This document shows positions 24,301 to 26,239 of a stretch of DNA of 26,239 nucleotides, piece after piece; positions within the stretch are counted from its first letter, which is position 1, and every line of letters begins with the position of its first letter. Location of the stretch: the IMG/VR virus record IMGVR_UViG_3300010155_000083, positions 1 to 26,239 of that record. One strand, given 5' to 3'. The DNA is from a virus. Both the position numbers and the translations under genes were made by a program. The notes under the pieces are model-generated. The model was not told the origin of the DNA. It was given only the letters and a program-made list of their open reading frames with translations, and did no database searches.

Positions 24301-26239
24301 TATCATCTAATCTTCCTTTCTTTGTACGTTTGCCAGCTTTATTACGAGCTCCAAATAATTGAATATCTGTTTGTTTGATACGGGTTAATTCATCTATAAA
24401 ATATCCCCTGAATATATTTACCACTTTATCGGGCATTGTTATATTTCCGTTTGGTTCAAAAGTAAAATCCCCAAACATGGTCATCATATTCTTATCTATA
24501 CCTCTATAAAGATAAGATACAGATTTATCAGCAAAAGAGGGAGGAGAGTATATATTATCCAAAGACATATTTACTCTTACAGAATGATCGTCTGCAGGAG
24601 CTATATCTATATTTCTTTGTCCTTGGTCTTCACCATCTTTTTTCTTAAAATTATTGAAAGTGGTTATTTCCACCTTACCTGCAGCATCATTGAGTTCTAT
24701 ACTTTTTATATTAGAATTATTATCTCTATTTATATTAGCCCAATTATTTATCCATATAGAATTAAAATGAAAGGGAATAGAAGCTAACTCTTTTAAAACA
24801 GTAGTAGAAGATTGCATCTCTTTAGTAAACTTGGTAAAAAAGTTATTAAGAGAAAATATCCAATAATTTCTTCCTTCAGGACCTAATATAGTACTTTGTC
24901 CAAAGTCATTATCAAATAATGCTTGGATCTCACTTAATTCTTTTAAAACACTTCTAAAGTTTCCTATAGGATTCTTACTATCAGAATCTGGAACTAATTC
25001 TTTTTCTTTGGGATCTTTTAATAAACCAAGATCTTCTAGGCTACTAAGTTCTTTTTTGTTTTTAGCAACTTCTTCTTTATTTACTGTTTCTAATTTTTTT
25101 TGATATTTTCTATACCAAAAATCTTTTAACCAAGGAAATAAAAATTTATTATGTGCTTTAGGTTTAGCCCCAGCTATAAGCTCTCCCTTTTTATTATATT
25201 TCCTTTTACCATAGTATTCATTTGAGAATATTTGAAGTATCTCTTTTGAAAAAGATACAAAACCTGCTTCTTTAGTTTTTAATTGCTTTTCCTGCATCTT
25301 CATTTCCATACCTACAGTAAGAGCTTTTATATCCATAAATATTCCTACCTTTTCCAGTAACTTCTGAAACTTTCCTATATCTGATTTTTCTAATGTTTTC
25401 TTACCTGCTGCAATAGGATCTAAAGTCTCTTTAAGAAAGGTATTATAATCCTCAAAGAGTTTATTAAGTTTATCCATATCTATAAGAGATATATATTCTC
25501 CATTAGGCTGCTTATAAGGATATATTATACCTGTTTGAGCAAAATTTGCTTTCCAGGAATTAAATATTTTACTTCCTTTACTTTGTACATTAGAATCAAA
25601 AAATATGTATTTAAAGACATTACTACCCTGTTCTTCAAGTAATCCTGTTAAGAAATGCATATTAGCCTTAGAAAAAGCATTATGAAAAGCACTTTGCTGT
25701 GATGGTTTTAAATTAGATATGGTATCTGCTAACTCTATAAAGGTAGGATCTACATCTTCTCCGTAAGCTCTAAGCTTATCTACCATCTGTTTAAATGCAT
25801 ATACTTGATTTCCATCACTATCAGTATATGTTACTGTTTCTGCTAAAAGGGTCTCCGCAGTATTCCATATATAAGAACTATTAGCCATTAAAGGAAGTCC
25901 TGTGGTAGGATCTGTTTTATAATAGTATTTACCTCCTGAACTTTCATATTTTAAAGGAACAAAAGTCATTACTAACCTTGTATTAGTGGTAGCATTGTCT
26001 TTACCTCCAATCTCAAAGGCAGCCCTAGTGGCAGCTAAAACATCTAAGTTCTTTTCATCGTTAGTCTGAGCCTCTTCTGCCGCCTCCTCCTTTATAGCCA
26101 CTTCTTTCAATCGAAGCAGTTCTAGTTCATCATGCATATTTTGTTGAAAATCGTCTATATTGGCTATGATTTTGTCAAGGTTATCTATTTTAGTTTGTAA
26201 TCTTTTTGCCAAGGCAGCCTTTTTAGGATCCAGTAATGC
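15356..26239 (-). CDS. Giant virion RNA polymerase polyprotein of crAss-like phage, N-terminus outside window
   Basis: At least 3,627 residues are visible. The frame stays open through nine codons upstream of the TTG at 26212 to the window edge, so the TTG is not the true start. Residues below are numbered from that TTG. GYRIPNQGMSS and then TGSDFDIDKMYIMLP (Asp1314, Asp1316, Asp1318) match the double-psi beta-barrel catalytic loop of the single-chain crAss-like virion RNA polymerase, as in phage phi14:2 gp66; NKYLGIGNR and GKFGVAQSARQ lie downstream. Polymerase-like sequence appears to run to ~2430. An ADP-ribosyltransferase-like domain (~1885-2100) lies inside it. After a Pro/Thr linker (~2485-2505) come SLOG-like, GGGSAIIRP-type, zincin-like, helical and nucleotidyltransferase-like regions. 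The protein is presumably packaged and injected to transcribe early genes. It is much longer than gp66 and contains no in-frame stop under the standard code. Confidence 0.88.
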   Translation of the reverse strand, partial: ALLDPKKAALAKRLQTKIDNLDKIIANIDDFQQNMHDELELLRLKEVAIKEEAAEEAQTNDEKNLDVLAATRAAFEIGGKDNATTNTRLVMTFVPLKYESSGGKYYYKTDPTTGLPLMANSSYIWNTAETLLAETVTYTDSDGNQVYAFKQMVDKLRAYGEDVDPTFIELADTISNLKPSQQSAFHNAFSKANMHFLTGLLEEQGSNVFKYIFFDSNVQSKGSKIFNSWKANFAQTGIIYPYKQPNGEYISLIDMDKLNKLFEDYNTFLKETLDPIAAGKKTLEKSDIGKFQKLLEKVGIFMDIKALTVGMEMKMQEKQLKTKEAGFVSFSKEILQIFSNEYYGKRKYNKKGELIAGAKPKAHNKFLFPWLKDFWYRKYQKKLETVNKEEVAKNKKELSSLEDLGLLKDPKEKELVPDSDSKNPIGNFRSVLKELSEIQALFDNDFGQSTILGPEGRNYWIFSLNNFFTKFTKEMQSSTTVLKELASIPFHFNSIWINNWANINRDNNSNIKSIELNDAAGKVEITTFNNFKKKDGEDQGQRNIDIAPADDHSVRVNMSLDNIYSPPSFADKSVSYLYRGIDKNMMTMFGDFTFEPNGNITMPDKVVNIFRGYFIDELTRIKQTDIQLFGARNKAGKRTKKGRLDDSELTEFYHYQMDGEKKVRAKANALKFTLFPSLNDKKTREHLGIEVDGKINHNEMTADQKVMLRKALMRTLRGRIQEEIDSAVKNGVLKRDINGNLVNGSIDSAVFTSYVAKHSAVFLEADRKNIAATHAISEYAVRGMVANIETMKIYLGDPSYYKDLNALLKRTPEMIAPGQDLNIVKGKETFVMAAFRDIETSSRYLDTYKASFKKLYKELDKNNPGKGLGRTEKEIDQILSPYSNYSLTDAQGYITIQRWKFLMEGLGKWKVEWNGAYERLERGEGTMEDMDIINAQPLKGMHYELRINKRLGMAIPTYIKYSQAVLLPQLVRFKDGTTKNELGKVLQAMEEQSIDELVSTEGVKVGPLDPVNLLRENDITDVKDPNNIQFAPVTLHNKYWKLQQDLPSHKVLSQLEGSQVKRNILANIKTEETYDVKGVKYTGAELIDEVHKIDNVLSELGKEGLFKEFGIEGKEVDGAMSYSMKDKRKLQQTLMKSFKSKEGTSQNLLRSLELMADGTDFIDGFDENEFWRELDSILASMITKRTVKLEMPGGSYIQTSSFGLQKVTKFSTISADLKKQIEYITPRKEGNNLSPPTFEGNRFQRGDILLPSWFKDLLPNQGMDGEAIMEWLKDKRLLNAIGYRIPNQGMSSIDSLRIVGFLPSAMGDTVVAYDEITAKTGSDFDIDKMYIMLPNFRVDKDTGQVEYVKFTKKDKYEAKDKKMLQNRKLELYDSILGSKHTFIELTTPLDSIELKNRAARVRFLESKKTLTAAEIRLIEKTEKDNYSKYASVVGEILTPKKDLQYVTPSYQMEVRRTFMGGKFGVAQSARQMVDVPLSQWSPTANPLSAYFFKNKYLGIGNRIEGFEQGLGEYRSDLSGIYSAKDSKGNGHLITGSISGRINAYVDIAKDPYIFYLNNNTVTANTVFLLERLGVPPEWVDFYMAQPILKHLVDRTFYKDASTTESDIFVPPTDEVREKLIKKIRDRFKESVAAERKANGVIMSKDEEKAFAASDTPKLTEEEQARWNEITKKSQIGYLFGLGKANDGLNNAAGFTVADLQIMIENDPKKIDPQLQDIKQLAILNLFEVWSKNAAQVNLAITASKSDVNGAKGGIIASQLEIDRKNDIERADVLEGFAQRFIGTMLGTYYQNGPVLYKELNEQIFKFSYSFPGYQALIKGLDPTETGGILKYSKVFNTYDDKLLSKIFRDLKGIVYAKFKGTEDVQFSKKASKEVVALFEEHPELKEIGTPKQYQTYLETIFPNSEMKDIVYHGGQQKNIESFDESKQLTGEGAMTFGKGFYFTEARKTSGYYSNLFQERFPEEFAMISKGMTSEQMQEELVGEVYPVMLNITNPVNWETASEDKRKELKKGIYKENDAITHHAKGFKKLHQSEEIQEALWELEIYKEEIKRGKQPDGTKYTQKELTKFKEKAKELKKKLAATDTRFIEGETHYIIPKSKQIHILGGKKDKKEFKNFIDKTKSKISLFKTAEEIEKMIYSKEGIVYQLYEYKTHPDSKIKDNFLMQYLTAELPETAFEWIQPDQGRAYKKEVGITPGFIKADKTSVKTGKEKDRLTNAWKELINHEDPKIRAFALELYEASFIMSGFSPTLFSFNELFPTDTRRATGVNDFMKKENVDLSNDVGYFTADDLDIFYRNNWNNSTLVPQITGGDIKTNEPGYVPSKNNKKPVALNAWSVRKTGTYAYIKSNSKKLKLTTDGGRGGDRAIEEDSYVPFITFKNNVTGQLDLYKLAGLSKGTFKTKVHAIYMPVSKLGYSEKGKTIKEFSTRDSGLVINQLHAKLVGPLIKAKRNLLKAAGAAIIFRTPFSTNETVFESGVEYKTTLKEEIKLETDLEKLVTTPTPPINTKEQLTPSGIPKQPEGLGFKIIPVSGEITGSKTLQDRMTEKIAKIINPSAKHHLPKEQVKTKIATQFIGAGAPSSSTDRYRAMYEEEGLANTGEYTSDDIVFIAANGGRGKRIHPIKGSELQGDYKNLQLAMDAGATIVADTRAHLIKTKKYNIGEVALARYLHNHGYERTGNESGIWKPKADSVGVQKEIATKNYTRKAVKNDPNTAYVFTENNHSITAFPNRQGGGSAIIRPEENAFAIVTKKKYDYNTRENVDYSDTEADFKEFTEVNTRLINELKNSGKSKIVFPKGFASDKAKLPTRFAEWLQKELRDNFGLETELNANKTGLISKTIIEETQQAAQKEEPAMHVFKGQRHKDNYQLAESMEGYPKANKELEGILKSFLSKIGVEVKEETLEALRERFGTDIIGVAEIYNRIVRVATEGRNINTLPEETSHFIVELLSGNNKTIDNLTNNIEGWSKYEGIYEEYKGVYLNKDGTVNVNKIQREAVAKLISEAIVGDFNAQKKNWFMQRARQVILYAIEVFKTGKFFPLQYEASKIANDVLNSNKNTLPKEPAVPALDRAELVVAKQIIGFLEQFGITLDATEPHVKAAVEYVNLAKKHAKLNPNNIGQLSRASADFLGEMLSYSDYYFDLYQEMKKSPAFWDRYKKAVNESGNFDKKSRSATKKQITKDILKSLIANKFNERMAKEKYGFAADVVQKFKKMVKALLRKFKSADWGKIDSKIEDLIDKVLVGDDFIRLTKKEGRVQVTFQEALDLNPLGKDIITKIATLPGIVLTGSIAYAPQGTVYRKLDVLMHDIDLVSRYTPEQNDAALKANYPNAQKVYSFSENSGYYINTYLVPPPGTTIINMERRKKGVKVIGYEIQDDRTGQIVGTYKLEYDLGPGNKITNEIEIKAGDEAILVDFFTDTPEREIYKAEFKGSDDKKHDIKLSYYEEPFDAKLAFGRFKDIWDYNRFVPNTKPIYNNQANWINIIAMKLNAREQFEKDNQAYLDSDLVAEKEYILNKPNEEDLFFFQLNSKEIHEVAKKEMGKAKDGMGKRLFSFGLRGYALAAKGISKFAEQRNFVNSINRSKFNGTKVITLETNPLNFNLQIWRINPGAYEGPQLGLFGDDRMNPTLKCK
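15983..16450 (-). other. Pol-beta-type nucleotidyltransferase-like domain
   Basis: Residues ~3255-3410. VLTGSIAYAPQG (Gly3275-Ser3276), HDIDLV (Asp3295 and Asp3297) and a later VDFFTD (Asp3401) follow the GS-x(n)-DxD...D signature of the nucleotidyltransferase fold. The GS-to-DxD spacing of 18 residues is slightly long for minimal nucleotidyltransferases. The acceptor could be tRNA, another RNA, or protein. Confidence 0.5.
17183..17695 (-). other. Degenerate zincin-like segment
   Basis: Residues ~2840-3010. NTLPEETSHFIVELL (Glu2927-Glu2928-x-x-His2931) is followed about 60 residues later by QREAVAKLISEAIV. The spacing resembles metallopeptidase-like modules of phage polyvalent proteins, but the classic HExxH is absent (EExxH instead), so it may be inactive or not a peptidase. 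Confidence 0.35.
17768..18160 (-). other. Accessory domain with GGGSAIIRP-NAFAIVTKK motif
   Basis: Residues ~2685-2815. PNTAYVFTENNHS, GGGSAIIRPEENAFAIVTKK and KIVFPKGFASDKAKLP follow the pattern 'P..iYvFgDN ... GGqA.iRg..NA.gIpTK ... vv.P..g.g' that I recall from an uncharacterised domain of phage and bacterial proteins often found beside SLOG-like domains. No catalytic role is known to me. Confidence 0.42.
18173..18550 (-). other. SLOG/Rossmann-like accessory domain
   Basis: Residues ~2555-2680. FIGAGAPSSSTDRYRAMY suggests a glycine-rich nucleotide-binding start with serines, followed by TGEYTSDDIVFIAANGGRG, a GATIVADTRAH strand and YNIGEVALARYLHNHGYER. The layout resembles SLOG/YspA-like nucleotide-sensing folds and repeats features seen in phage polyvalent proteins. 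Family placement is tentative. Confidence 0.42.
19913..20560 (-). other. ADP-ribosyltransferase-like domain within the polymerase chain
   Basis: Residues ~1885-2100. TPKQYQTYLETIFPNSEMKD leads into IVYHGGQ (His1903), then GKGFYFTEARKTSGYY with the mid-domain Tyr/Phe, EVYPVMLNITNPVNW, and a closing EGETHYIIPKSKQIHILG. This order (YHG, then G-x-YFT, then a late Glu before YII-P-QI) is that of the ART domains found in phage polyvalent proteins. Such enzymes transfer ADP-ribose from NAD+ to host targets, including RNA polymerase in T4. Activity is inferred, not shown. Confidence 0.72.
22259..22273 (-). other. RNA polymerase catalytic DFDID loop
   Basis: The codons for Asp1314-Phe-Asp1316-Ile-Asp1318 give the three magnesium-binding aspartates expected in the second double-psi beta-barrel of a multisubunit-type or crAss-like RNA polymerase. 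The context TGS before and KMYIML after matches the conserved setting in crAss-like polymerases. Confidence 0.88.

Noticed and set aside
1-26239. tRNA genes, which many crAss-like phages carry
   Set aside because: Reading the short intergenic gaps on both strands, I saw no cloverleaf-like sequence with a TTC-type T-loop; almost all bases are coding.

Overview
The window is a gene-dense, AT-rich piece of a tailed-phage genome, best explained as a crAss-like phage (order Crassvirales) infecting a Bacteroidota host. The evidence is a compact replication module facing the opposite strand from an enormous gene whose product carries the DFDID catalytic loop and flanking motifs of the virion-packaged RNA polymerase of crAss-like phages. 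The A-rich, Shine-Dalgarno-poor start regions fit Bacteroidota phages. The standard genetic code suffices: more than 4,900 codons of the two giant genes are open. Almost every stop is TAA, with one TGA and one TAG. No tRNA, CRISPR array or insertion sequence was seen, and no gene-free stretch exceeds about 140 bases.

Bases 1-10978 (+ strand) hold the replication and recombination module. In order it encodes: the C-terminal part of a replication-initiation or helicase-loader-like protein (cut by the window edge), a short DnaB-type helicase, a Sak4/AAA_24-type P-loop ATPase, an acidic unknown, SSB, a TOPRIM primase, a RusA-like junction resolvase, a PD-(D/E)XK nuclease, an unknown, a MoxR-type AAA+ ATPase, a VWA protein, two small unknown proteins, and a WGR-ATP-dependent DNA ligase. 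Overlapping or nearly abutting genes suggest transcription in a few units, separated by hairpin terminators after SSB, MoxR, the second small gene and the ligase, plus a weaker hairpin after the gene ending at 6776.

Bases 10979-11113 are the convergent junction. A strong terminator is followed by two 21-bp direct repeats (each with an internal palindrome) and two further perfect inverted repeats. No protein gene explains this cluster.

Bases 11114-26239 (- strand, read right to left) encode the RNA polymerase polyprotein (at least 3,627 residues, N-terminus outside the window), a 1,289-residue coiled-coil/hydrophobic protein whose start overlaps the polymerase stop by one base, and a small single-pass membrane protein. 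By analogy with crAss-like phages, the two giant proteins are probably packaged in the virion and delivered into the cell, where the polymerase would transcribe early genes such as the replication module. The polymerase chain also appears to carry an ADP-ribosyltransferase-like domain, a Rossmann/SLOG-like domain, a second accessory fold, a degenerate zincin-like segment and a Pol-beta-type nucleotidyltransferase-like domain. This makes it a multi-effector delivery protein and the most interesting object in the window.
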